From Planctomycetota bacterium (GTDB lineage: Bacteria; Planctomycetota; Planctomycetia; Gemmatales; Gemmataceae): a DNA stretch of 38,002 nt. The position numbers were made by a program, and so were the translations under genes. The DNA is taken from contig JACPZP010000010.1 of NCBI GenBank assembly GCA_016195405.1, positions 1 to 38,002 of the forward strand, in the 5' to 3' direction. Below the pieces are notes generated by a model. That model did no database searches, had not been told where the DNA came from, and saw only the letters and a program-made list of their open reading frames with translations. Positions 9,130 through 16,856 of this stretch are shown here, piece after piece. Each line of letters begins with the position of its first letter. Positions within the stretch are counted from its first letter, which is position 1.

Positions 9130-10029
9130 ATGATGCTTCGCCTGGTTTCTCTGGCATGTGTCTTTTGCCTGGGTTGCCATTCGTTCGTCAGCGAGGGCCC
9201 CCCCCAACCCCTCTCCCCCGAGGGGCGAGGGGAGACTGTGGCGCCCACTCAACCCCCAACCGCGTTGGGCCAAGAGCGAGGGGAGATCGGTTCGCCATCC
9301 CTGCGGCAGTCTGGTTCCTCACAGGAGCGGTTAGAGGCAACGGGCGAGGAACTGTGGCAAAAAGGGCAGCTGGCGATGCAAGCGGGACAAGCGGAGCGGG
9401 CAATCGCGCTTTACCGTCAAAGCCTGAAATGCAAGGAAGCGCCGGCGAAAAACCATCTTAGCCTGGCGGCTGCATTCGTTACCAAGGGAGATGATGCGGC
9501 CGCCTGCTATCATCTCGGCGTCTTTCTGGAGAGCAACCCAGAGCACCGCAACGCCCGCCTCTATCACGCCGAGCTGCTCCTGAAACTGAAGCGGTTCACG
9601 GACTCGCGCTGGGAGTTTGACCAAGCCATCGCCGAAGCTCAGGAAGATCGATTTTTGGATCGCCAGCACTTGCTGCACTGTCATGCGCGACTGTTGGAAA
9701 TGGCCGAGGCCTTGCAAGACGATTACCGCGAGCATCTGCACCGCGGCATCAGTTTTTTCCTCCTGGCCCAGGAACGTCTGGCTGCGGGCGATCCGGAAGG
9801 GGAATTGCCCGTGGAGGCGCTTTTATGCCGTGCCGCCGGGCAACTGACGACGGCCCGGTCGCTGCGCCCGGAAGAAGCCAGGACGTGCTGGTATCTCCAT
9901 GCGGTTTGGCGGCAGCTGGGCCAAAGCCCGCAGAGCCGGCGCTGGCTGCAAGAAGCCACGCGCCTGGCGCCCTTCTCCTATCTCACGCCTGCCGAACGGC
10001 GTGCCCTCCAATTCGCGCTTGCCTCATAA
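9130..10029 (+). CDS. TPR-like exported (lipo)protein with repeat-encoded linker
   Basis: This 299-residue protein has a hydrophobic start MMLRLVSLACVFCLGCHSF. Cys16 follows Leu-Gly, so it may be a lipoprotein, although position -3 is Cys rather than Leu. After a linker (about residues 25-70), helical tetratricopeptide-like repeats run from about 75 to 175, for example AGQAERAIALYRQSLKC and NPEHRNARLYHAELLLKL. A second helical block follows up to about 290. Such proteins usually act as scaffolds; no partner is evident. The linker is odd: it is encoded by a GC-rich repeat (about 9200-9285) giving PLSPEGRGE and QERGEIG. Conservation probably begins at the TPR part. Confidence 0.75.
   Translation: MMLRLVSLACVFCLGCHSFVSEGPPQPLSPEGRGETVAPTQPPTALGQERGEIGSPSLRQSGSSQERLEATGEELWQKGQLAMQAGQAERAIALYRQSLKCKEAPAKNHLSLAAAFVTKGDDAAACYHLGVFLESNPEHRNARLYHAELLLKLKRFTDSRWEFDQAIAEAQEDRFLDRQHLLHCHARLLEMAEALQDDYREHLHRGISFFLLAQERLAAGDPEGELPVEALLCRAAGQLTTARSLRPEEARTCWYLHAVWRQLGQSPQSRRWLQEATRLAPFSYLTPAERRALQFALAS
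9203..9285. repeat. C/G-rich repeat inside the TPR gene
   Basis: A CCCCTC-type arm at 9209-9214 is complementary to GAGGGG at 9228-9233, with further nested complementarity between. The 10-mer GCGAGGGGAG occurs at 9226-9235 and again at 9276-9285. The element is read in frame and supplies the low-complexity linker of the TPR protein. Repeats of this appearance are common between genes in several Planctomycetes (from memory). Confidence 0.6.
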
Positions 10030-10252
10030 AACGCAAGGACCACTAGGCAAGCCCGAGGGGCGCGCGTTAGAATATCCCCACTCATTGTCATCGCAACGGA
10101 GCATGCCGCCTCGGACAAGGGGACGATCTGGGGAAACCATCCCGGCGGATCGGTTCGGGGCTAGCGCATAAACTGCCAGCGCTTGGACAGCCAGCGCTAA
10201 GATTGCCGAACGGGCCACTCGGCTCGCAATCGCCTCGTGTCAGGAGCTGCCA
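10030..10252. other. Intergenic region upstream of the FHA-STAS gene
   Basis: These 223 bases hold no supported gene. The 9-mer GCCAGCGCT occurs twice at about 10177 and 10191. AGGAG six bases before 10253 is the ribosome site of the next gene. No sigma-factor consensus is convincing. Confidence 0.4.
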
Positions 10253-11056
10253 ATGAAGTTCTACTTGATTGTGGCGAAGGGGGCCAAACAGGGTCTTCCC
10301 ATCCCCATCAATGTCGACCTATTCCTCCTCGGCTCGGACAACATCTGCCAGCTGCGGGCGCCGGCGCTGCCGGCCAGGCAGTGCGCCATCCTCTCGCGCG
10401 ACCGCAAGGTCTTTGTCCGCGATTTCAACAGCGGCGAGCCCACCCTGGTCAACGGCGATCTCGTTCCGCCCGACACCGAGTGCCCCCTGCATGCCGGCGA
10501 CCGCATCGAGGTCGGCATGCTGGAGTTCATGATCCAATATCAAGAGGCGGCGCTTTCCCGCAAAGACCTGGAGGAGTGGGCCGCCAAGTGCTTGGACGAG
10601 CAGGAAGTCCACGAATTCTTTGATGAGGACGCCGACGAATTTCACAAGGCGAGCAACGCCTCCGAAGCGGCCCAGGCGATGATCGACGCGCTCAACGCCC
10701 AGAAGGGCACCGTCATGGGACGGCTGCGCATCGGGAAGGAAAGCGGCATCGTCACCGTCCGTTTCAACGACGCCATCATGGTCGATGAGTCGGAAATCGC
10801 CCTCATCAAGAAGGAGTTGTCGCAGCACCTCAACCGGGCCAACCTGCGCGTGCTCCTTGATTTCAAAAACGTCCGCCGCATGTCCACGTCGGCCGTGACC
10901 ATGATCCGCGACTTTTCGAAATGGCTGCGTAACCTCGGCAGCCGCATGGCCATCTGCCGCATCCGCCCGGACTTTAAGGAACTCCTCGCCGTGTTCCACG
11001 CCGACCAAATCCCGCACTTCGACGACAAGCCGGCGGCGATTCTGGCAAATTGGTGA
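10253..11056 (+). CDS. FHA-STAS fusion, anti-sigma-antagonist-like
   Basis: This 267-residue cytoplasmic protein starts after AGGAG with six-base spacing. Residues 1-95 resemble an FHA phosphothreonine-binding fold: LGSDNICQLRAPALPARQCA, VFVRDFNSGEPTLVNG, then LHAGDRIEVGMLEF. An acidic linker (EVHEFFDEDADEFHK) leads to a STAS domain (about 160-265) like SpoIIAA/RsbV, with VLLDFKNVRRMSTSAVTMI. In that motif Ser213 falls at the position phosphorylated in SpoIIAA-type antagonists and Thr212 precedes it. In partner switching, the unphosphorylated antagonist binds the anti-sigma kinase and frees a sigma factor. An RsbW-like ATPase lies 2.2 kb downstream (13311-14501) and is a candidate partner, though not co-transcribed. 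The FHA call is moderate; the STAS call is stronger. Confidence 0.82.
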   Translation: MKFYLIVAKGAKQGLPIPINVDLFLLGSDNICQLRAPALPARQCAILSRDRKVFVRDFNSGEPTLVNGDLVPPDTECPLHAGDRIEVGMLEFMIQYQEAALSRKDLEEWAAKCLDEQEVHEFFDEDADEFHKASNASEAAQAMIDALNAQKGTVMGRLRIGKESGIVTVRFNDAIMVDESEIALIKKELSQHLNRANLRVLLDFKNVRRMSTSAVTMIRDFSKWLRNLGSRMAICRIRPDFKELLAVFHADQIPHFDDKPAAILANW

Positions 11057-11081
11057 CGGAGGGCGCGTCCCCGATTGGCGA

Positions 11082-11498
11082 CTAATCCACGCGAAACACC
11101 GGCACCACCGTCGGTCCGTTGTCGATCGTCGCCCTCAGCCGAGTCGTTGACGGGTTGGCGAAGCGGCCCTCAAGAAGGTCCGGAGGATCGGGGGAGAATG
11201 GATTTTGCTTGGGCAGCTGCCAATGGACCGTGACGGTATACTCGCCGGCAGGGGCGCCCGGTTGATTGTCGCATTTCAGCGTGAAGTCGCCGTTATCATC
11301 GACGTTTCCGATCGGCTTTGCCGCGCCGCTGTCAGCGCTGTTGCGCGGGTGAAAAATCACCCTAGCGCCGATGGCGGGTTTGTCGCCCTGGAACACTTTG
11401 CCGCTCACCGGATACAGTGCCGGCTTCTGGGAGCCGCAGCCCGTGAACGCGAACAAGCTTGCCAGCGCTGCAACGTGGAGCGAATAAGCCGTCTTCAT
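11082..11498 (-). CDS. Small lipoprotein with transthyretin-like domain
   Basis: This is a 138-residue lipoprotein if it starts at MKTAYSLHV (11498). The signal sequence ends in AFTGCGSQ, with Cys20 or so as the lipidated residue. The mature part reads YPVSGKVFQGDKPAIGARV, a typical Planctomycete carboxypeptidase-regulatory/transthyretin-like beta-sandwich. NPDDNGDF-like strands are replaced here by NVDDNGDFTLKCDNQPGAP, then GEYTVTVHW. It lies 52 bases downstream of the DUF1559 gene on the same strand, an arrangement repeated many times in Planctomycete genomes. It probably sits on the periplasmic face of a membrane. No biochemical role is established. Confidence 0.85.
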   Translation of the reverse strand: MKTAYSLHVAALASLFAFTGCGSQKPALYPVSGKVFQGDKPAIGARVIFHPRNSADSGAAKPIGNVDDNGDFTLKCDNQPGAPAGEYTVTVHWQLPKQNPFSPDPPDLLEGRFANPSTTRLRATIDNGPTVVPVFRVD

Positions 11499-11550
11499 GA
11501 GCCTTGGAACAGTGGGCATTGATCGCCGCACCCCATTGGAAAAATCAGGT

Positions 11551-12501
11551 CTAGTTGTCGAGTGTCACCAGGTCGCCTCCGGCGCGGGTAATCATCGCGG
11601 CGAGATTCTTAAGATCGATGTTCGCGGTGAGAAAGCGCACCGAACCGTCGGCCAACACTACATTCGCCCCTCCCGGGTGAAACGAGTACAGGCCCAGCTC
11701 GTTGGAGCAGTTGATGCCGCAGGGGCCCGGGTTAGTCATGCCGTCTCCGGAAGAGCCGTACAGCGGCGACTGTGAGCTGGTGGAGTCAGCCCACCCGCCT
11801 TGCCCGGTCAGGAAGCCGTTGACAGTCAGGCCCGTATTGGCGCCGGTCCGATAGAGCGTGTTGCGGCCGGCGACTTCGGCGATCAAGATCGTATTGGAAG
11901 TGCCGTCAATGATTTTGGAGAGCCTTACGCCGACATCCTGTTCGAGGATGCCGTGGCCGGAGTCTCCGGTGTAGGCTACGCCGAGGTATGCGGACAGCGC
12001 CGAGTCGACGGCGGAGATCGGCGTGTAATCCGAGGCCGAGGCCTGCCAGGTAATCAATGGGAAAGGCGGGAAGTTGAATGTGAACGTGTAGGGATCGCGA
12101 ACTGGTGCGGACGGGCATCGAAATGTCGCGATCGGCGTGTTGGACACCGATTGATTGTCGATGCCGAAGGCCAGGTTGGTATAAAAGAAGGGGGCGTTGA
12201 AATTGTACCTGCTGTATAGGATGTTCTGTTCAATGTACGGCAGGATGAACATCCCCCACCCAACGGTCTTGGCGGGGTCCGTGTACATGGCGGGCGGGAA
12301 GCGCTTGTTGACATTCTCGTAATTGTGATAGGCCAGACCGATCTGGTGGAGATTGTTCGCGCACTCGGTGCGGGCCGCGGCCTCGCGGACCTTCTGCACC
12401 GCCGGCACCAAGAGGCCGATCAGGATGGCGATGATGGCGATCACGACCAGTAATTCGATCAGGGTAAAGGCCGATCGGCGCGGCGAGGCAACACGATGCA
12501 T
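11551..12501 (-). CDS. DUF1559 protein with type IV pilin-like N-terminus
   Basis: This 316-residue protein is of the DUF1559 (SBP_bac_10) class that is greatly expanded in Planctomycetes. AAGGAG lies eight bases before the start at 12501. The N-terminus [17 protein letters not shown] is a class III prepilin signal: cleavage would fall before Phe, with Ala rather than the usual Gly at -1. A long hydrophobic helix follows, then [20 protein letters not shown]. The C-terminal signature [18 protein letters not shown] is intact. The protein is probably exported and assembled by a type II secretion/pilin pathway; its function is unknown. It is followed by the small lipoprotein at 11082-11498. Confidence 0.95.
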   Translation of the reverse strand: MHRVASPRRSAFTLIELLVVIAIIAILIGLLVPAVQKVREAAARTECANNLHQIGLAYHNYENVNKRFPPAMYTDPAKTVGWGMFILPYIEQNILYSRYNFNAPFFYTNLAFGIDNQSVSNTPIATFRCPSAPVRDPYTFTFNFPPFPLITWQASASDYTPISAVDSALSAYLGVAYTGDSGHGILEQDVGVRLSKIIDGTSNTILIAEVAGRNTLYRTGANTGLTVNGFLTGQGGWADSTSSQSPLYGSSGDGMTNPGPCGINCSNELGLYSFHPGGANVVLADGSVRFLTANIDLKNLAAMITRAGGDLVTLDN

Positions 12502-12756
12502 GGATGCTTCTCCTTGTTTATGCTCTCAAGCAGGCGAATGCGGGGTAACGGCGAGAGTTTCACTTGGGGATGCTGTTTTATTTGGGACGCTCCGCCGCGA
12601 CAAGGAACGCCTCGGCAACTTGCGCTTCGTCAAGTCGCGGCCCTTCCCAGGAATAGAGACGGCAATCCGCACGAGATCATTCAATTTCCGTCCGGACCGG
12701 AGGGTGGATCGTTCATCGGAGCGTCGCCGTCCGAGTCCAACGAAAGGAGACATACG
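12502..12756. other. Divergent intergenic region (DUF1559 / DoxX)
   Basis: These 255 bases separate divergent genes and should carry both promoters. The ribosome sites are AAGGAG before 12501 (minus) and AAGGAGA at 12744-12750 (plus). I could not fix -35/-10 boxes with confidence. Confidence 0.45.
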
Positions 12757-13188
12757 ATGTCGGTCATTCTCGGTTTCCTATCCTTCGTCGGTCGTTTGCT
12801 GTTGGTCGGAATTTTCATGCTGTCGGCCGTAGGCAACAAGATTCCGCATTTTGCGGATGTCGCCGCCGAGATGAAGAAGGCGGACGTTCCGTTTCCTGAA
12901 ATCGCTCTGGTGGGCGCGATCGTCTTTTTGATCGTCGGCAGCTTGTGCGTCTTGATGGGCTTCCATGCTCGTTTCGGGGCATTCCTGCTGCTCGTGTTCT
13001 TGGGGCTGGCGAGCGCATACTTCCATAATTTTTGGGATTTTCCCAAAGGTTCGAAGTAAGCACTGGCAGAAATGGGGAACTTCATGAAAAACGCTTCGTT
13101 GATGGGCGCCATGTTGTTCATCATCGCCAACGGCGCGGGCCGCTTTAGCCTCGACACCATGCGCAAATCGGTTGCAAAAACGGCGTGA
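12757..13188 (+). pseudogene. DoxX-family membrane protein interrupted by in-frame TAA
   Basis: The start at 12757 has AAGGAGA six bases upstream. The first 100 codons encode a DoxX-type membrane protein with segments near 5-22, 45-65 and 70-88 and the family motif YFHNFWDF. A TAA at 13057-13059 then stops the frame. The same frame continues without another stop to a TGA at 13186-13188. The continuation reads ALAEMGNFMKNASLMGAMLF, then NGAGRFSLDTMRK, which is the expected fourth helix and tail of DoxX proteins. A single base change in a Gln, Lys or Glu codon explains the break. Re-initiation at ATG 13072 could make a separate C-terminal fragment. Whether the product is functional, decayed or a sequence error is open. 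Confidence 0.8.
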
Positions 13189-13310
13189 GTTTTCCCTTGG
13201 CGCAATCCTCGGCTGGATGACTAATTCTCGTCTTGCACCGAGGCGCGCGGCCGATAACAATCATGGGTCGTGCGCCCCCTTTCCAGCGCTGCCAAAAGGG
13301 AACCTATCCC

Positions 13311-14501
13311 ATGGCCAATCCGAACGAAGCACCCCATATTCCCAACACCGTGCTCACGGAGCAGACCCAATTGTCATTGCCGAGCTATCCCCACTGGATC
13401 GAAGCTGCGGTCGAGTATCTGCGCCAGAAGGCGGTCCTGAGCGGCGCCTGTCACGAAAGCCGATCCGGCAAGCTCATGGTCTCCCTCCACGAGGCGCTGT
13501 CCAACGCCATCGTACACGGCAACCTCGAGATTTCTTCGGAGCTGAAGGAACGCGGGGACAGCACCTTCGCGGAGGCTTTGGCCCAGCGCGTCGCCGATCC
13601 GGCTTTTTCGGAGCGTCCCGTCGACGTCGTCATCGATAGCAACATCGAGCGCTGCCGCTGGGTCATCACCGACCAAGGCAAAGGCTTCGACGTGGAAGCC
13701 GTGATGAAGAAAAAGCTCAGCGACGATCCGGAAGTGTTGCTGGCGAGCGGCCGCGGCATGTTGATCATGTCGTCGTTCCTCGATGACCTGAAATACGAGA
13801 TGGGCGGACGGCGCTTGGTGCTGACCTTGCGACGGCACTCCGGCGAGGAGAAACGCCGCCACCCGCGCCGCGCCGCCCAAAAGGCGTTGCATGTCGCGCC
13901 GATCCTCGCCGACGGCACGGTCGACTGGGACGCCGCCTATGAAGCGGTGGCCCGCGACTTCTCCGAAAGCGGTGTCGGCCTCTTGCAGGAACGCCTAGCC
14001 GACACCGAGCGCATCTTGATCGGCATCAGCGTCAACAACCGGATGGTCTACGTGCCGGCCGAGGTGCGCCATTGTAAGGCACTGGGCGGCGACATGGTCG
14101 AATTGGGTTGCCGTTTCCAGACCAAGCCGGAAACGGTCCGCGCTGCGGCGCCGGCTCTCGACTTGGGCGCCGTCCACCAGCTCATTACCGAAATCCTCGA
14201 GCGGCATCAGCCGGCTCAGTTGCCCGTCGACGAGCGGCGCTCGCACCAGCGCGTCGTGTACAACGAGCGGATTGAAGTGTTTCCGGCCGGCCAAAAAGCG
14301 CCCCTCATCGGCTATGCCCGCGACCTCTCCAAAGGCGGCATGGCTTTCATCACAACCACGGTTCTGCCCGCGGACGTCACGCTGATCATGCTGCCCAGAG
14401 CCGGCGCAGGCCCGTTGCGGCTTCGTTCGCAGGTGGTGCGCTGCGTCAAGATTCAGGAAGGCTTCTACGACGTGGGCGCCAAGTTTTTAGGGTTGGAGTA
14501 G
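13311..14501 (+). CDS. RsbW-like ATPase fused to two PilZ domains
   Basis: This is a 396-residue soluble protein with its start at MANPNEAPH (13311), behind AAAAGGGA. Residues 20-165 form a GHKL ATPase of the anti-sigma serine kinase type: HEALSNAIVHGN (N box, residues 60-71), TDQGKGFD (G1, Asp121) and SGRGMLIMSSF (G2, from 146). Two PilZ-like domains follow. The first has R182-x3-R186 and D216-x-S218-x2-G221; the second has R310-x3-R314 and D338-x-S340-x2-G343. Both therefore keep the residues that bind cyclic di-GMP in known PilZ proteins. The arrangement suggests a kinase or anti-sigma activity gated by cyclic di-GMP. Its target might be the FHA-STAS protein at 10253-11056, but no sigma factor gene is present here. 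Confidence 0.88.
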   Translation: MANPNEAPHIPNTVLTEQTQLSLPSYPHWIEAAVEYLRQKAVLSGACHESRSGKLMVSLHEALSNAIVHGNLEISSELKERGDSTFAEALAQRVADPAFSERPVDVVIDSNIERCRWVITDQGKGFDVEAVMKKKLSDDPEVLLASGRGMLIMSSFLDDLKYEMGGRRLVLTLRRHSGEEKRRHPRRAAQKALHVAPILADGTVDWDAAYEAVARDFSESGVGLLQERLADTERILIGISVNNRMVYVPAEVRHCKALGGDMVELGCRFQTKPETVRAAAPALDLGAVHQLITEILERHQPAQLPVDERRSHQRVVYNERIEVFPAGQKAPLIGYARDLSKGGMAFITTTVLPADVTLIMLPRAGAGPLRLRSQVVRCVKIQEGFYDVGAKFLGLE

Positions 14502-14731
14502 TCGCCCCATTAGGTTGCCGGAATGTCGGCTCTAGTCATCGGCGGGGCAAGTTTTCGCCCGAGAATTCGTTGTGTCGCCACCCCCCCACACACCCCTGGC
14601 GACGCAATTCAATGGAATAGCTCGCACCTTAACTTTCCTGGCGACAAAGACTTACTGAATGATGCGAACAGATTCGTCGGGGGGGGATGGCCGGAAAACG
14701 CCTTGAAAGAGGAAATCCCCCGGTCAAAGGG
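14502..14731. other. Intergenic region with short GTCGCCA hairpin
   Basis: Converging genes end on either side. GTCGCCA at 14574-14580 pairs with TGGCGAC at 14597-14603 across a C-rich 16-base loop, and CTGGCGAC occurs once more at about 14638-14645. It may be a terminator or a repeat fragment. The plus-strand open frame at 14523-14735 has no supported start or family and is not called. Confidence 0.5.
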
Positions 14732-15319
14732 TTAGTTGCGGTTCTCTTTTTCGAGCGGCGTCACCCAGAGGTAGATGCGGTGCTCGCGGCCGCCCTGTGG
14801 ACTGTAAGTGATTTCGCGCTTTGGCCTGACGCCTTTCATGTCGAAGTCGTGCGACACAATCCGGCAGCCGGGCTTCAACTTATCGAGCTGTGGTATGAGC
14901 TTCACGTTGAGCTGCGGCAAGAGGTAGAGCGTGATGACGTCGGCCTTGCTGAGGTCAAGCTCGAAAATGTCTTGCTGCTTGATGGTGCAAAGGTGCTTGA
15001 CGTTGGCCTTCTCCACATTTTCGAGCGACTCCTTGACGCGAACCGGGTTGATGTCGAAGCCCCAGGAGCGGACGCCGTATTTCTTGGATGCCGCCACCGG
15101 AATCCGCCCATCGCCGCAGCCAAGATCGTAAACGACCTCGCCGGGCCGAACGTCGGCCATGTCGAGCATTTTGTCGACGACCTCGTGCGGCGTCGGGACA
15201 TAGATGACGTCGGGCTCGCGCGCGGGCTTTTCTTGGGAATAGACGGGGAGGAAGATCGCGAGAAAGAAAGCGACCGCCGTGCTAAAGCCTATGAGACTAA
15301 GAATCTTCATCGGACGCAT
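14732..15319 (-). CDS. Exported SAM-dependent methyltransferase-like protein
   Basis: This is a 195-residue protein if it starts at MRPMKIL (15319); MKILSLIGF at 15310 is the alternative. A clear signal peptide or N-terminal anchor is present (LIGFSTAVAFFLAIFLPVYS). It is followed by a class I methyltransferase: VYDLGCGDGRIPVAASKKY (SAM-binding motif I), WGFDINPVRVKESLEN (motif II acidic residue), then ADVITLYLLPQLNVKLIPQL and GCRIVSHDFDM. The family with YVPTPHEVVDKML before motif I is widespread, often with a signal sequence. Substrate and cellular side are unknown; SAM is cytoplasmic, so a membrane-anchored cytoplasmic enzyme is possible. The start overlaps the end of the permease gene by 14-23 bases, indicating translational coupling. 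Confidence 0.85.
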   Translation of the reverse strand: MRPMKILSLIGFSTAVAFFLAIFLPVYSQEKPAREPDVIYVPTPHEVVDKMLDMADVRPGEVVYDLGCGDGRIPVAASKKYGVRSWGFDINPVRVKESLENVEKANVKHLCTIKQQDIFELDLSKADVITLYLLPQLNVKLIPQLDKLKPGCRIVSHDFDMKGVRPKREITYSPQGGREHRIYLWVTPLEKENRN

Positions 15320-16769
15320 TTTGGGACACTCCAGTCGATTCTGATGCTGCGGGATTCGCGCGGTCTCCGGAAAGCAGGTACAGCGGAATGCCAAGGGCCA
15401 ACGGCACAAATCCCAGCAGAGAAATCCAGCCGGCATAGTTCAACGCCGAAAACAAGCCGAAGACGCACATGCCGCAGAATATCAGCGGAAGAATAGGATA
15501 CCACGGTTTCTTCAACTTGAAGGGACGTTCGATGTGCGGATCACGCGCTCGCAGGGTGAAGAAAGCAAATCCGGTCAGGAGGAAAAAGATCCAAAAGACA
15601 GGCGCCGTGCCGGCAAACAGGGTGTTGAATCCACCGAAGTATCGATTCCAGGGAATAGCCGGGATGCTCACGCGGCTCAACTGCTCGTCCATCCAATCGC
15701 GACCCTTGGCTGTCCCGACCAGGTAGATCATTCCGATCGTAAAGATCGCCTGAACGAGCAGAGACCAAATCGGCGCTTTCAGGGTTGCGTTCCACCTTCC
15801 CAAAAGACTGAAAAGTCGATGCTCCTTGCCAAGGGACATGTAAACGCGGGAACCCGTGAAGATCAAACCGTTCATCGCGCCCAAGGCGGAGATCATGACG
15901 ATCAACGTGATGAACGTGGCTCCTGTATTTCCGAAATACGCAAGAATGTCGGCTGCAATGGTCGGTCTAAAATGTGTCGCCTCGGTCCAACCCAAGCCGA
16001 CGATATAAGCGTAATTGACAAGGAGATATAGGACCGTGATGCCGAGAGTACCAAGAATTAGCGCCTTGGGAATGTCGCTGCGCCTCTTCATATCGGCAGC
16101 TACAAAAGCCGCATCGTTCCAGCCGCCGTATGCGTAGAGCACCAGGATAATTGCGACACCAAGGCCGCCGCCGCCGCGGACGTGCGTACCGACTTCCATG
16201 GCGTCCGACTTGAAGGACAAAAGGCCGGCCACGACGATCAAGAGCAAGCCGACCAACTTTAGAATCACCAGGCCGTTCTGAATCCACTTGCCTAGGACCA
16301 CGCCGAAGAAATTGAGCAGAGTCAAGCCGCCCACCGCGCCGATGGCCGCGTTCGTAGCGTATTCTGATCGATCTGCTTCGGGCACGTTCATTAAGACGGC
16401 ACAGTATTCACCGAAAATAAACGCCATAGCGCCTGTGCTGCCTGAAAGAACCACAGCCAGTTGCGCCCACCCGAAGAGAAAGCCGATGGGCCGATCGAAG
16501 GCACGCGTGAGATACACATAATCGCCGCCTGATCGCGGATAAGCTGTGGCTAATTCGGCATAGCAGAGGGCGCCCACGAGAGAAAGTACACCACAGAAAA
16601 ACCACACTCCAAGGCCCTCCCAGGCCGAAGCAGTGTTGTCAAAGATGGTGGGTGGCGTGGTGAATATGCTCGTACCGATTACGATGCCGACGATGATGCA
16701 TACAGTATCGAAAAGACCTAGCTTGCCATACCCCACGCTGTCGCCGTTCGTGTCCTGCTTCCCATTCAT
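15297..16769 (-). CDS. APC-family amino acid permease
   Basis: This 490-residue integral membrane protein starts at MNGKQDTNG (16769), with GGGAGA six bases upstream. Twelve or more hydrophobic segments are present. The first contains the unwound-helix motif GIVIGTSIFTTPP that binds substrate in APC transporters. Later ones include CYAELATAYPRSGGDYVYL, a classical APC signature, and DIPKALILGTLGITVLYLLV. The overall plan matches the amino acid-polyamine-organocation (LAT/APA-like) family, normally 430-520 residues. It probably exchanges or imports amino acids at the inner membrane; the substrate is unknown. It overlaps the methyltransferase gene downstream and lies 87 bases after the glycosylase gene. 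Confidence 0.93.
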   Translation of the reverse strand: MNGKQDTNGDSVGYGKLGLFDTVCIIVGIVIGTSIFTTPPTIFDNTASAWEGLGVWFFCGVLSLVGALCYAELATAYPRSGGDYVYLTRAFDRPIGFLFGWAQLAVVLSGSTGAMAFIFGEYCAVLMNVPEADRSEYATNAAIGAVGGLTLLNFFGVVLGKWIQNGLVILKLVGLLLIVVAGLLSFKSDAMEVGTHVRGGGGLGVAIILVLYAYGGWNDAAFVAADMKRRSDIPKALILGTLGITVLYLLVNYAYIVGLGWTEATHFRPTIAADILAYFGNTGATFITLIVMISALGAMNGLIFTGSRVYMSLGKEHRLFSLLGRWNATLKAPIWSLLVQAIFTIGMIYLVGTAKGRDWMDEQLSRVSIPAIPWNRYFGGFNTLFAGTAPVFWIFFLLTGFAFFTLRARDPHIERPFKLKKPWYPILPLIFCGMCVFGLFSALNYAGWISLLGFVPLALGIPLYLLSGDRANPAASESTGVSQNASDEDS

Positions 16770-16856
16770 GAACGTTCTCCCGCAGTTTACTCCGCCAAGA
16801 AGTAAAAGAAGTTGTAATGGACAGCGGTGGATTTTGCCAATCTTTTCGCGCAAAAG

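Noticed and set aside
14687..15496. Plus-strand 269-codon open frame
   Set aside because: Antisense to the methyltransferase and permease, both of which have strong family motifs.
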